NCBI GenBank assembly: GCA_965222725.1
Contig: OZ244969.1
Coordinates: forward strand, 2,108,001 to 2,172,000
Reading direction: 5' to 3'
From: GCA-2748575 sp965222725
Lineage (GTDB): Bacteria > Pseudomonadota > Gammaproteobacteria > Pseudomonadales > Ketobacteraceae
DNA length: 64,000 nucleotides
A model generated the notes under the pieces. The model ran no database searches and was not told where the DNA came from. It saw only the letters and a program-made list of their open reading frames with translations. A program made the translations under genes and the position numbers. Below, piece after piece: positions 43,655 to 52,060 of this stretch. The first letter of the stretch is position 1, and the number at the start of each line of letters is the position of its first letter.

Positions 43655-44992
43655 TCAGCCGATCAGCTCAAGGAAGCTTCCCCGAAGTGAATTTGGCAGG
43701 GCTTCTTCAATCATCACGTCCACGAACTTGCCGATCATGTCATCGTCGTCGTGGCGGAAGTTCACCACCCGGTTGTTTTCTGTGCGGCCCTGCAGTTGGC
43801 CCGGATCTTTTTTGGAAATGCCGTCCACCAGAATTCGCTGGGTGCTGCCCACCATGCGGCGGCTGATTTCCTGGGCCTGTTGATTAATACGATGTTGCAA
43901 CAGGGCCAGGCGACGTTTCTTTTCCTCTTCCGGCGTATCATCCGGCAAATCGGATGCCGGGGTACCAGGGCGGGCACTGTAAATAAAACTGAAGCTGAGA
44001 TCAAAGCCCACGGCCTCGATCAGTTTCATAGTGGCCTCGAAATCCGCTTCCGATTCGCCGGGGAAGCCGATAATAAAATCCGATGACATGCAGAGATCCG
44101 GGCGCACCTTGCGCAGGGCGCGAATCTTGGATTTGTACTCCAGCGCGGTGTGTCCCCGCTTCATCATGGCCAGAATGCGATCGGAACCGCTCTGTACCGG
44201 CAGATGCAGGTGGCTCACCAGTTCCGGCACCTTGCCGTACACCTCGATCAGGGAGTCGCTGAACTCCACCGGGTGAGACGTGGTAAAGCGGATGCGGTCG
44301 ATGCCGTCTACCTTGGCCACCTGGGTGATCAGCTCGGCCAGATCAATCAGTTCGCCGTCGTTGTTCTCACCGCGGTAGGCATTCACGTTCTGGCCCAGCA
44401 GATTGACCTCGCGCACACCCAGCGATGCCAGATGCTGGATTTCTGCCATCACATGCTCGAACGGCCGACTGACTTCCTCCCCCCGGGTGTAGGGCACCAC
44501 ACAGAAAGTGCAGTACTTGCTGCAGCCTTCCATGATGGAGACAAATGCTTTTGGACCTTCCACGCTGGGTTCGGGCAGGGAATCGAACTTTTCGATTTCC
44601 GGGAAGGATACATCCACCACCGCAGAATCGCCTTTCTGCACATTCTCGATCATGCCGGGAATACGGTGCAGGGTCTGGGGGCCAAAGACCATGTCCACAT
44701 AGGGCGCCCGCGCCCGGATGGCGTCGCCTTCCTGGCTGGCCACACAGCCACCCACGCCGATAATCAGGCCGGGTTTCTGGTCTTTCAGCTTGCGCCAGCG
44801 GCCCAGCTGGTGAAATACCTTTTCCTGGGCTTTCTCGCGGATGGAGCAGGTGTTGAGCAGCAGAATATCCGCCTCTTCCGGGTTATCCGTTTCCTCCAGG
44901 CCATGGGTTGACTCAAGCAGATCCGCCATGCGGGCAGAATCGTACTCGTTCATCTGACAACCGTGGGTTTGGATAAATAGCTTTTTCGCCAT
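43655..44992 (-). CDS. miaB: tRNA-2-methylthio-N6-dimethylallyladenosine synthase MiaB
   Basis: A 445-residue radical-SAM methylthiotransferase acting on A37 of tRNAs. An N-terminal UPF0004 domain with Fe-S cysteines (THGCQMNEYDS, LNTCSIREKA, GGCVASQ), the radical-SAM motif in CSKYCTFCVVPYTRG and a C-terminal TRAM domain (about 375-440). ATG at 44992 (MAKKLFIQTHGC) is the family start; an in-frame start nine codons upstream is unlikely. It precedes phoH-ybeY-corC-lnt as in many gammaproteobacteria. Confidence 0.97.
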   Translation of the reverse strand: MAKKLFIQTHGCQMNEYDSARMADLLESTHGLEETDNPEEADILLLNTCSIREKAQEKVFHQLGRWRKLKDQKPGLIIGVGGCVASQEGDAIRARAPYVDMVFGPQTLHRIPGMIENVQKGDSAVVDVSFPEIEKFDSLPEPSVEGPKAFVSIMEGCSKYCTFCVVPYTRGEEVSRPFEHVMAEIQHLASLGVREVNLLGQNVNAYRGENNDGELIDLAELITQVAKVDGIDRIRFTTSHPVEFSDSLIEVYGKVPELVSHLHLPVQSGSDRILAMMKRGHTALEYKSKIRALRKVRPDLCMSSDFIIGFPGESEADFEATMKLIEAVGFDLSFSFIYSARPGTPASDLPDDTPEEEKKRRLALLQHRINQQAQEISRRMVGSTQRILVDGISKKDPGQLQGRTENNRVVNFRHDDDDMIGKFVDVMIEEALPNSLRGSFLELIG

Positions 44993-45166
44993 GGAATTAA
45001 CTTCTCTAACACTGCTCAAATTGACTGGAACGGCGCATTATACCTAGGCAAATGGGGATGTCACAGGTTTCCCGAAAGGCGTGCAGATGCGGGAAACAGC
45101 CGGTTCCGTTTTACATGCCCTCTAATGGGGGTAAAATGCCGCAAAATCAACAAATAAGGTCAGTTT

Positions 45167-45769
45167 ATGGGAATACAGAGGTTACCGGGTTACCTGCTGG
45201 GGTGCCTGTTGCTGTTGTTCAGCGTTCAGCTCTGGGCCAAACCACTGCCGGTGAATACCCGCCTGGGGGGCGATTTTCAGCTACCCAGTACCCTGCAAGA
45301 CAGTGAGGGTAAGCCAGGGAAACCCGCCAGTCTGTCGGATTTCAGGGGCAAGGTGGTGTTACTCAACTTTGGCTACACCCATTGTCCGGATATTTGCCCC
45401 ATGGTGGTGGCCCGTATGACACAAGTGGTAAAACGCCTGGGGGAAGACGCCGCTAAAGTGCAGGGCGTGTTTGTGACCTTTGATCCCGAGCGGGACACGG
45501 TGGAGCGGCTCCATGAGTACCTGCAGTATTTTAATCCCGGCTTTGTAGGCTTCAGCGGTACGGAAGCGCAGATCAAACAGGCGGCAAAGCAGTTTGGTGT
45601 TATCTATATGCCCCAACGGGGAGATTCAGCGGCGGGCACCCTGTTCACTCACAGTGATTTTATTTACCTGCTGGATCGGCAGGGTCGGGTTCGGGCGCTG
45701 TTTGCCACCGACAAGCCGTTGCAGGAAATGGTGGAGGATGTGCGCAGCCTGCTGGAAGAAAGCGACTGA
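45167..45769 (+). CDS. SCO1/SenC family copper chaperone
   Basis: A 200-residue thioredoxin-fold protein with an N-terminal signal/anchor (about 7-24). The copper-binding set is complete: Cys73 and Cys77 in THCPDICPM, and His162 in LFTHSDFIYLLD. SCO proteins deliver copper to the CuA site of cytochrome c oxidase or act as periplasmic thiol reductases. A PCuAC-type chaperone gene follows after about 60 bases, the usual functional partner; no oxidase genes are in the window. Confidence 0.92.
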   Translation: MGIQRLPGYLLGCLLLLFSVQLWAKPLPVNTRLGGDFQLPSTLQDSEGKPGKPASLSDFRGKVVLLNFGYTHCPDICPMVVARMTQVVKRLGEDAAKVQGVFVTFDPERDTVERLHEYLQYFNPGFVGFSGTEAQIKQAAKQFGVIYMPQRGDSAAGTLFTHSDFIYLLDRQGRVRALFATDKPLQEMVEDVRSLLEESD

Positions 45770-45831
45770 CTGCATACGTCAGCAGAACGCATCACTAAAA
45801 GTCATAGCGGTAAGCATTAATGAGGCAAAAA

Positions 45832-46311
45832 ATGACAAAGATTAAAACCCTGACGACGGTTCTATTGGCCCTGCTGTTGTTTCCTGTAGCGGTTCTGGCC
45901 GCGGGCAACAAACTGACCATCAGCGAAGGCTGGGTACGTGCGGTACCACCGGTATCCAAAAATACCGCCGCCTATTTCACCATTCATAACGGCTTTAAAA
46001 AGGACGAAACCATTCTGCACCTGGAGAGCCCGGTGGCCGAGCACACGGAGCTGCACACCATTATAGTGGAGCCGAATGGCGCCAAACGCATGCAGAAAGT
46101 ACCCCACGGTGCGATCAAGGCCGGCGGTGAACTGGCGTTAAAACCCGGCGGCTACCATTTGATGCTGATCGGACTTAAAAAGCCTTTGAAAGAGGGTGAC
46201 AAGGTGTCGGTGGACATTATTTTCCAGCATGCCGGCAAGCAAACGGTAACATTACCCGTAAAAATGGGTGCACCGCAGGAAGAGTCCTCCCACCATCACC
46301 ATCATCACTAA
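45832..46311 (+). CDS. PCuAC-type periplasmic copper chaperone (DUF461) with natural His6 tail
   Basis: A 159-residue protein with a signal peptide (hydrophobic 8-22, ends VLA-AG). The copper site fits the family spacing: His75, Met87, then 21 residues, then His109-x-Met111. The C-terminus is a natural run of six His (154-159) after ESS, absent in many homologues. ATG at 45832 has GAGG six bases upstream; the in-frame ATG at 45820 has no good site. The protein passes Cu(I) to SCO and CuA-type oxidase subunits; the gene is next to SCO. After the TAA the same frame continues with three more His codons. Confidence 0.9.
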   Translation: MTKIKTLTTVLLALLLFPVAVLAAGNKLTISEGWVRAVPPVSKNTAAYFTIHNGFKKDETILHLESPVAEHTELHTIIVEPNGAKRMQKVPHGAIKAGGELALKPGGYHLMLIGLKKPLKEGDKVSVDIIFQHAGKQTVTLPVKMGAPQEESSHHHHHH

Positions 46312-46343
46312 GACCATCATCATTACGTTTGGGGAACAGGGAT

Positions 46344-47159
46344 ATGCTGGATAAGGAATTACCCGAGTTCGACAGTTTTTATTTCTCCGCCTGTGGTTAC
46401 CGCCACAAGGTCTATCAACTGGGAGATGGCGACGGCCCCGGTGTGCTGCTGATTCAGGAGCTGCCGGGCATTTTGCCGGAAACCATTGAGTTTGCGGAGC
46501 GCCTGCATCGCGACGGCTTTACCGTTTACATGCCCCATTTGTTCGGCGCAGTAAACCGCAAAGGGGGAGAGCCCCTGAAGAATCTCGCCAAGATTTGCGT
46601 CAGCTTTGAATTCAGGATGATGGCCACCCGCCGCAAGAGCCCGGTGGCTGACTGGCTGCGAGCGCTGGCCAAACGCATGAGCGATGAATGCGGCGGGCCG
46701 GTGGCCGCCATTGGCATGTGTTTTACCGGCAGCTTTGCCCTGGCACTGATGATGGACGATACCATCGCCGCGCCGGTGATCTGTCAGCCCGGCCATATGG
46801 ATGGCATGTTCACCCGCGAGCAGCGGGGTACCCTGGGGGTGACCGAATCCGAGATCAAAGCTTCGGTGGCCCGCTCGGAAAAAGATAATGTGCCCGTGAT
46901 GGGATTCCGTTTTACCCATGATGTGATGTGCCCCAAGGCCCGGTTCGATTATCTGGCGGATCTGTTTAACGAACGCTTCCGCCGCTTCGAGATTGATTCC
47001 TCCCTGTTTAACCGCCATCGCATTCCACTGAAAGCCCATTCGGTTTTTACCGTGGACTATGTGGACGACCCCGAACACCCCACTCGCAAGGCGTACGATA
47101 CCCTTGTGGATTTCCTGAATGAGAGACTCAGGTCACAGAGCGGTGCCGGAGCCGCCTGA
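46344..47159 (+). CDS. Dienelactone hydrolase family protein
   Basis: A 271-residue alpha/beta hydrolase. The DLH nucleophile motif is IGMCFTGSFALALM (Cys in G-x-C-x-G). A probable Asp lies within FTHDVMCPKARFD, and a His in KAHSVFTVDY. Classical DLH cleaves dienelactone in chloroaromatic degradation, but most DLH-family members have other or unknown esters as substrates, and no aromatic genes are nearby. ATG at 46344 is used; an upstream TTG at 46329 overlaps the GGGGA ribosome site. It follows the copper genes by 32 bases and may be cotranscribed. Confidence 0.82.
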   Translation: MLDKELPEFDSFYFSACGYRHKVYQLGDGDGPGVLLIQELPGILPETIEFAERLHRDGFTVYMPHLFGAVNRKGGEPLKNLAKICVSFEFRMMATRRKSPVADWLRALAKRMSDECGGPVAAIGMCFTGSFALALMMDDTIAAPVICQPGHMDGMFTREQRGTLGVTESEIKASVARSEKDNVPVMGFRFTHDVMCPKARFDYLADLFNERFRRFEIDSSLFNRHRIPLKAHSVFTVDYVDDPEHPTRKAYDTLVDFLNERLRSQSGAGAA

Positions 47160-47255
47160 TAGCGGGTTTCAAATCATTGTCGCGGGGCTATACTTAGTCG
47201 AAACGGATTGTATACGCCCCTGCGTGGAATGCCCGCGCTAAGATGATGTTTCTGA

Positions 47256-49091
47256 ATGAAGTTCTGTATGCGCCTGCTTACCCTGGCCGGCTTGTTCTGG
47301 ATATTGGTCTGCCCGGCACGGGCTGATGCGCTGGTCGATGAGTTGGTATTGGACAGCGGTTTTCGCTCGGGTCCGGTCACTGCTCATGAGTACCTGGTGG
47401 ACCATGACAAGGCACTGAGCTTTGCAACCGTCAGCGCCCGCACCGACTGGCGCAGATCAGGCGATAAAACCCTGAACTTTGGTGTCAGCGATGCGGCGGT
47501 CTGGGTAAGGTTTGAATTAGTTAACCCCAGGCAGCAGGAACAATCCCTGTTGCTGGAATTTGCCCAGCCGCTGCTGGATCAGATTGACCTGGCCCTGGAT
47601 TATGCCAATGCGCCTGACAGGCAGGTCGTGGTGGGGGATTCAGTGCCCCGTTTTGGTCGCTTGCTGCAGCATGGCAACTTTCTGATCCCTGTTAGCATTC
47701 CCCCCGGTGAAACCCTGACAGTCACCGGGCGTGTTTTTTCCAAAACCACCCTGCAGATTCCCATCCGTTTGTGGCGCTACCAGGATTTTATAGAAAGTAA
47801 TTTTTTTGAGCTGACCCTGTACGGGGTTTTCTTTGGCTTGCTGTTTGCCATTGGTTTGTACCATCTGTTTATTTTTGCCGCGGTCAAGGAAATGAGTTTT
47901 CTCTACTACGCCCTGACCAATTTGTCGTTGCTGGGGGTGTTTCTGGGGTTGCGGGGAGTGCCCGGGGTGTTCTTCTGGCCCGGACAGGTGTTTGTAAATG
48001 ACCTGTTTCTGTTGTACTCCATTTGCGGAGGCGTGCTGTTTCCCTGCCTGTTTACCCGCGATGTGCTGATTGTTCCCCAAGCCAGGCCTTTTTTGGCCAA
48101 GGTGCTGAATTCCGTGTGCGTTGCCGCACTGATCATGGCGTTAGTGGTGCCCTTTATTGATTACCATGTGCTGGTGCTGCCCCTGCTGGCACTGGCCACC
48201 ATTTCTCTGGGGGTGAATGGTTTTACCCACATTATCCGCTTTCTGGACGGCTACCTGCCGGCTAAGTATGTATTGTTGGCGGGCATCTTTACCATTATCG
48301 GCCTGGTGGTGGCGGTGCTGGAAAAAACCGGTTTTCTGCCCAGTAATGAACTGACTATCGGGGCGTCCTACGTGGGGGTGAGCATTATGACCATGCTCTA
48401 TTCCTTTGCCCTGGCCTACCGCATGACCATGGACCGGGATCTGCGCCTGAAAGCCCAGGAGGAGTCCGTAAAAGCGCAACAGGAACTGATTGAATCCCAG
48501 CGCAAACTGAGTGCAGAGCTGGATCAGCGGGTGCACGAACGCACCGAAGAGCTGCAGCTGCTGAATGCCCGGCTGAAGGTGTTAAGTACCACGGACTCCC
48601 TGACCCAGCTGCGCAACCGGCACTTTTTTGATGAAGTCTTTGCCAGTGAGTTTTCCCGTGGTTACCGGGAGCGCACCCCCATTGCGATTCTGCTGATGGA
48701 CCTGGATCACTTTAAACGGTTGAATGATACCTATGGCCACCTGTTTGGTGATGCCTGCCTGCAACAGGTGGGGGCGCGTATCCGCCAGATAGTGAAACGG
48801 CCTTCCGATGTGGCGGCCCGATACGGTGGTGAGGAATTTATTATTCTGCTGAACAACACCGGTATAGAAGGGGCCCGCAATGTGGCCGAGCAGATCCACC
48901 AGGCGTTTTCCCGTTCCCCCATAACCTGGGGGGAGCAGACGGTGACAGTCACTGTCAGTATCGGTGTGGTGAGTGTGGTGCCCGATGATTCCAATTCCTA
49001 CGAAACCATTATCAAGGCAGCGGATGATCTGCTGTATCAGGCCAAAGCCAACGGGCGCAATCAGGTGTTGTCGCGCGCACTGGATGGCTAA
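47256..49091 (+). CDS. Diguanylate cyclase with 7TMR-DISM sensor (GGDEF protein)
   Basis: A 611-residue membrane receptor. In order: signal peptide (1-23), an extracytoplasmic 7TMR-DISMED2-type beta domain (about 28-170), seven membrane helices (about 185-395), a coiled coil (about 400-445) and a GGDEF domain (about 450-608). The active-site motif is GGEEF at 524-528, competent for c-di-GMP synthesis. An RxxD inhibitory site (RPSD, 515-518) sits five residues before it, so product inhibition is likely. No EAL domain. The sensed ligand is unknown; DISMED2 resembles carbohydrate-binding folds. Confidence 0.92.
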   Translation: MKFCMRLLTLAGLFWILVCPARADALVDELVLDSGFRSGPVTAHEYLVDHDKALSFATVSARTDWRRSGDKTLNFGVSDAAVWVRFELVNPRQQEQSLLLEFAQPLLDQIDLALDYANAPDRQVVVGDSVPRFGRLLQHGNFLIPVSIPPGETLTVTGRVFSKTTLQIPIRLWRYQDFIESNFFELTLYGVFFGLLFAIGLYHLFIFAAVKEMSFLYYALTNLSLLGVFLGLRGVPGVFFWPGQVFVNDLFLLYSICGGVLFPCLFTRDVLIVPQARPFLAKVLNSVCVAALIMALVVPFIDYHVLVLPLLALATISLGVNGFTHIIRFLDGYLPAKYVLLAGIFTIIGLVVAVLEKTGFLPSNELTIGASYVGVSIMTMLYSFALAYRMTMDRDLRLKAQEESVKAQQELIESQRKLSAELDQRVHERTEELQLLNARLKVLSTTDSLTQLRNRHFFDEVFASEFSRGYRERTPIAILLMDLDHFKRLNDTYGHLFGDACLQQVGARIRQIVKRPSDVAARYGGEEFIILLNNTGIEGARNVAEQIHQAFSRSPITWGEQTVTVTVSIGVVSVVPDDSNSYETIIKAADDLLYQAKANGRNQVLSRALDG

Positions 49092-49161
49092 GCATCCGGT
49101 GCGCTTGCCTGGTGGCCGGGGAGCGCTTTTTCAGGCGATTGTTTTTTAATGAAGCCGGTAT

Positions 49162-51306
49162 TTAATGAAAGAGCAGCGACTTGGAGCAGGTGTCAGTATT
49201 CTCCTGCAGGCACACCTGAAACTGATCGTTGTTACCCACCCTGGACCAGAAGAAAGTCCGACCCGACGCTTTGCCCGTTTTTTCCGGCTGTCCGTTTTTC
49301 AGTATCGTAACCGGGCCGGGGGCGTCCCAGGAAAAACTCAGTAACCGGAATATAAAGAACTGATAGTTGTCCACGTCGGTAATGGTTACCGGTGGTTGCG
49401 GTGGCGTTTCCAGCGGGTATTCATTGGATACCATGCGCCCGGTGAGATACACGGGGTTTTCCTCTTGCGCCACCTGGTCCTTGAGTTGCTGCTGCAGTGC
49501 GCCAGCGGTTTGTGGATCCCGCGTTGCCCCCTGAACGACTAACGCAAAATGAAACTGTCGTAACCCTGACTCGCTGGCATCCATGGAAAGCACATGGCCG
49601 CCCCGGGTAATGCCGTTATCACTGCCGGTCCAGCTGTTATCCGTAGCCTCGTTAATACCGAACCGTACTTCTTCGTCTGAAATCAGCAGGCTGTTCTCCA
49701 GATCAAAATGCCGGGGTAAAAAGATTTCCGTGGGCGAATCACTGTGGCGCCCCTGCCATACCACCCAGAGAAACTCGTTGTGTTTAAAAAGCTGTTTATC
49801 ATCAAAGGGAATGGCCGCCCATTGTGGTGTCTGCCCAGCGCCATCCGTCGGCAGGTTGTTGTAGTAGAAACTCACCAGATTGCCCTGTAGCCGGCGCGGA
49901 AACGCCTGCTGAATAATATGCTGGTCCACGGTCAGTTCATTACCCTTGATGGCAGAAAAATCCTCGTCGTTCCAGCCGTCGCCTTCGGTGACTACTTTGT
50001 TGGGATTGCCGTTCATCAGCTCGTTATGCTGGTCCTTGTAAATATCCCAGTGCCACTGGGTGCCGGCGATGGGGCGGGTGGCAAAATCCAGATGCCGGTC
50101 TTTTTGCGGGCGTTGGTGATCACTGGCACTCAGGGCCTGATACACGCCTTTTACCATACGCACATAATCCTGATGGCCGCCATCCTGATTCCCAAGCCAC
50201 ATACCAAATTCACCCAGCATCATGGGCATGTTCAGAAAATCCGCTTCCTCGCGGATACGATCCAGGTTTTCAAAGTACTCGGCGTTTTCCACCCGGTTCA
50301 GATTGCTCACACCCATACGCGCTGCATCATAAAAATGGGGTGCAAACACATAACCGGGCCCGGGCAATTCCTTCAGGTAACCGCCACCGGTAGGTGGGGT
50401 AAAAAAGCCGGCATTGGTATCCCAGAACACCATGGGTTCGGCGTACACCCACTGGTTTTGCCAGCCGGTGTTATCCATGATAGCGCGGACTTTTTTATAA
50501 AACGGCCAGAGCCTTTCATTATCAAAAAAGTCGGCCTGATCTTTATGCCCTCTGCCGTAGATAGGTTCGTTGAAAGGTTGCACTCCGGTAATGTAAGCAA
50601 ACTCATCGGGGGTGAATTTGGCTTTCAGATAATCCAGGGCATGTTCAAGCTGCCACAGGAATTCGTCCTGCACGTAGCGGGTGCCTTTATCGGTTTCCAC
50701 GGGAGCGTTATCAAAGAAATACTGGTAACCCCGACGCACCGCAAAATTGGTGACGTTGTTCTGGCTCCAGGCAAAACAGATAATGCCGCAACCGCTGGGA
50801 GGGTAATCACCACCATCGATAATCCACTTGGGAGCACCGTTGCCGGTGTGGGGCATGTTTTCTGTAAACAGGTGGCGGGAATACAGATCCACATGGTAAT
50901 CCAGGTACACATAAATGCGCTCGTTAGTGGCCGCCCGGATCTGTTCCGCCAGGGCGTCCAGGTAGTCGGTATCCAGCACATCCACCTGGGGGTGAGTGCC
51001 TTCCCAGGCCAGGGTAAAGCGCACCATGTTGCTGCCGGCGTACTGACGCATCAGGCGGAAACTGGTGGCGGCATCGGCAGCGGTATGAAAAGGTTTAAAG
51101 CCGGTTTCCACCAGCTTTACGGAGCCTGAGGTATTCCAGCCCCGGAAAAACACTTCTCGGCCGGTTTCGTCATAGAAAGCCGGGTAGGTAATGACACCGT
51201 CTTTGAGGTGAAGGGTTTTGTCGGCAATAACGATGCTGGCCTGGTTGTGAGCGGACAGCAGCAGGCCGCAGATCAGTAAGAATGTGTTGAACCAGCCCTT
51301 CCCCAT
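49162..51306 (-). CDS. Secreted GH5-family glycoside hydrolase, endoglycosylceramidase-like
   Basis: A 714-residue enzyme with an N-terminal signal peptide (hydrophobic 8-20). The catalytic (beta/alpha)8 barrel spans about 40-480: LDYHVDLYSRHLF (135-147) and GNGAPKW (155-161) are like the D-x-HQD-x-YS and GDGAPxW segments of endoglycosylceramidases; the acid/base is Glu247 in QPFNEP; HFYD is at 324-327; and the nucleophile is Glu366 in LGEFG. About 230 further residues form C-terminal beta-rich domains. Cleavage of glycolipid head groups is inferred; other GH5 beta-glycanase roles remain possible. It is convergent with the cyclase gene, with an unrelated neighbourhood. Confidence 0.8.
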   Translation of the reverse strand: MGKGWFNTFLLICGLLLSAHNQASIVIADKTLHLKDGVITYPAFYDETGREVFFRGWNTSGSVKLVETGFKPFHTAADAATSFRLMRQYAGSNMVRFTLAWEGTHPQVDVLDTDYLDALAEQIRAATNERIYVYLDYHVDLYSRHLFTENMPHTGNGAPKWIIDGGDYPPSGCGIICFAWSQNNVTNFAVRRGYQYFFDNAPVETDKGTRYVQDEFLWQLEHALDYLKAKFTPDEFAYITGVQPFNEPIYGRGHKDQADFFDNERLWPFYKKVRAIMDNTGWQNQWVYAEPMVFWDTNAGFFTPPTGGGYLKELPGPGYVFAPHFYDAARMGVSNLNRVENAEYFENLDRIREEADFLNMPMMLGEFGMWLGNQDGGHQDYVRMVKGVYQALSASDHQRPQKDRHLDFATRPIAGTQWHWDIYKDQHNELMNGNPNKVVTEGDGWNDEDFSAIKGNELTVDQHIIQQAFPRRLQGNLVSFYYNNLPTDGAGQTPQWAAIPFDDKQLFKHNEFLWVVWQGRHSDSPTEIFLPRHFDLENSLLISDEEVRFGINEATDNSWTGSDNGITRGGHVLSMDASESGLRQFHFALVVQGATRDPQTAGALQQQLKDQVAQEENPVYLTGRMVSNEYPLETPPQPPVTITDVDNYQFFIFRLLSFSWDAPGPVTILKNGQPEKTGKASGRTFFWSRVGNNDQFQVCLQENTDTCSKSLLFH

Positions 51307-51339
51307 AGTGGTATCCCTGTTGGTTTGCAGTCGTTAATC

Positions 51340-51363
51340 AGTCCCGTGAGCGGGGCTTTTTTT
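51340..51363 (+). terminator. Plus-strand intrinsic terminator without an obvious plus-strand gene
   Basis: AGTCCCG (51340-51346), loop TGAG, CGGGGCT (51351-51357), then T7 to 51363. The T tract is only on the plus strand, but the nearest plus-strand gene ends 2.2 kb upstream and the intervening GH5 gene is on the minus strand, starting just before this hairpin. Confidence 0.75.
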
Positions 51364-51644
51364 ATGAAATGTGCATATTATGAGATGCGTACTCTCTGTT
51401 CTGCAGCATCTGGCATCTATTATTTGGCACGATGGTGCTTGAAAGCTATCAACAATCCGCTGGAATGTCACTGACTCTAAGGGACAGGGGGTGGGCCACT
51501 CGTGTCCAGCTGGTCCATTTGAAGATCCGGGGGGAGCTAAAGGGGAAAACTACGGGGGAGAGCTACGGGGGACAGGAAGAGATAACCGAGCCGTTAAAGC
51601 ATCTCAGGGCTAACTCCGGGTAGTCAAGATATTGCCACCCACTA
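51364..51644. other. Gene-poor spacer with G-run cluster
   Basis: About 280 bases without a supportable gene. On the plus strand it holds runs of four to six G at 51529-51534, 51542-51545, 51554-51558 and 51567-51571, spaced 7-8 bases apart, with more G runs at 51481-51495. The pattern could fold as a relaxed G-quadruplex in one strand. The short repeat CTACGGGGGAGAG/CTACGGGGGACAG occurs inside. A 63-codon open frame crosses it but has no recognisable features. Confidence 0.5.
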
Positions 51645-52040
51645 TCAGTGGCCTCCCCGTTGGGATGCCTTGAGCCCGGAGTAAGACGGGTTATCAATGG
51701 CCAGCCGGGCTGTGGTGATGTCCCGCAGTGCCTGCAGCAGAGCAGGGTCGTTGTGATTGATAGCGCCGTTGCGGATCTGCTGGCACAGTAACTCGTTCAA
51801 CGCCGCCAGGGATTCCTTCGCAGCGGACTGATCCGCTTGCAGCAGACCGATCAATGCCTGACGCACCCTGCTTTCCGCCGCCTGTTGCTGATCCAGCTCC
51901 CGCCCCAGAATCGCCAGCATATGGCAGGCCACCTTGATATGAAACGCTGTGTGCCTGTCTACCTGCGGGGCCACGGTGGTGGTAAGAAACCCCTGAATGG
52001 CCTGAATCAGATCGGATGCGGAAGGGTGGCTGAGTGACAT
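51645..52040 (-). CDS. DUF6285 domain protein (LvaB-like small partner of APH kinase)
   Basis: A 131-residue, mostly helical, soluble protein. Pattern: SASDLIQAIQGFLTTTVAPQVDRHTAFHIKVACHMLAILGRELDQ, as in DUF6285 proteins, which are typically encoded beside an APH-type phosphotransferase. In Pseudomonas putida levulinate catabolism a small protein of this kind (LvaB) is needed by the kinase LvaA. It lies 20 bases after the kinase gene here, as the last gene of the unit. A role as kinase accessory subunit is inference from context. Confidence 0.7.
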   Translation of the reverse strand: MSLSHPSASDLIQAIQGFLTTTVAPQVDRHTAFHIKVACHMLAILGRELDQQQAAESRVRQALIGLLQADQSAAKESLAALNELLCQQIRNGAINHNDPALLQALRDITTARLAIDNPSYSGLKASQRGGH

Positions 52041-52060
52041 GGTGGGATCCCCGTAAACAG

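Noticed and set aside
49918..51129. A 403-codon plus-strand frame inside the GH5 gene
   Set aside because: Tempting because of the plus-strand terminator at 51340, but composition is that of an antisense shadow and there is no ribosome site or domain. A noncoding antisense RNA remains possible.
51432..51623. A 63-codon plus-strand frame in the spacer before DUF6285
   Set aside because: No ribosome site, domain or signal; it coincides with the G-run cluster, which gives it its odd composition.
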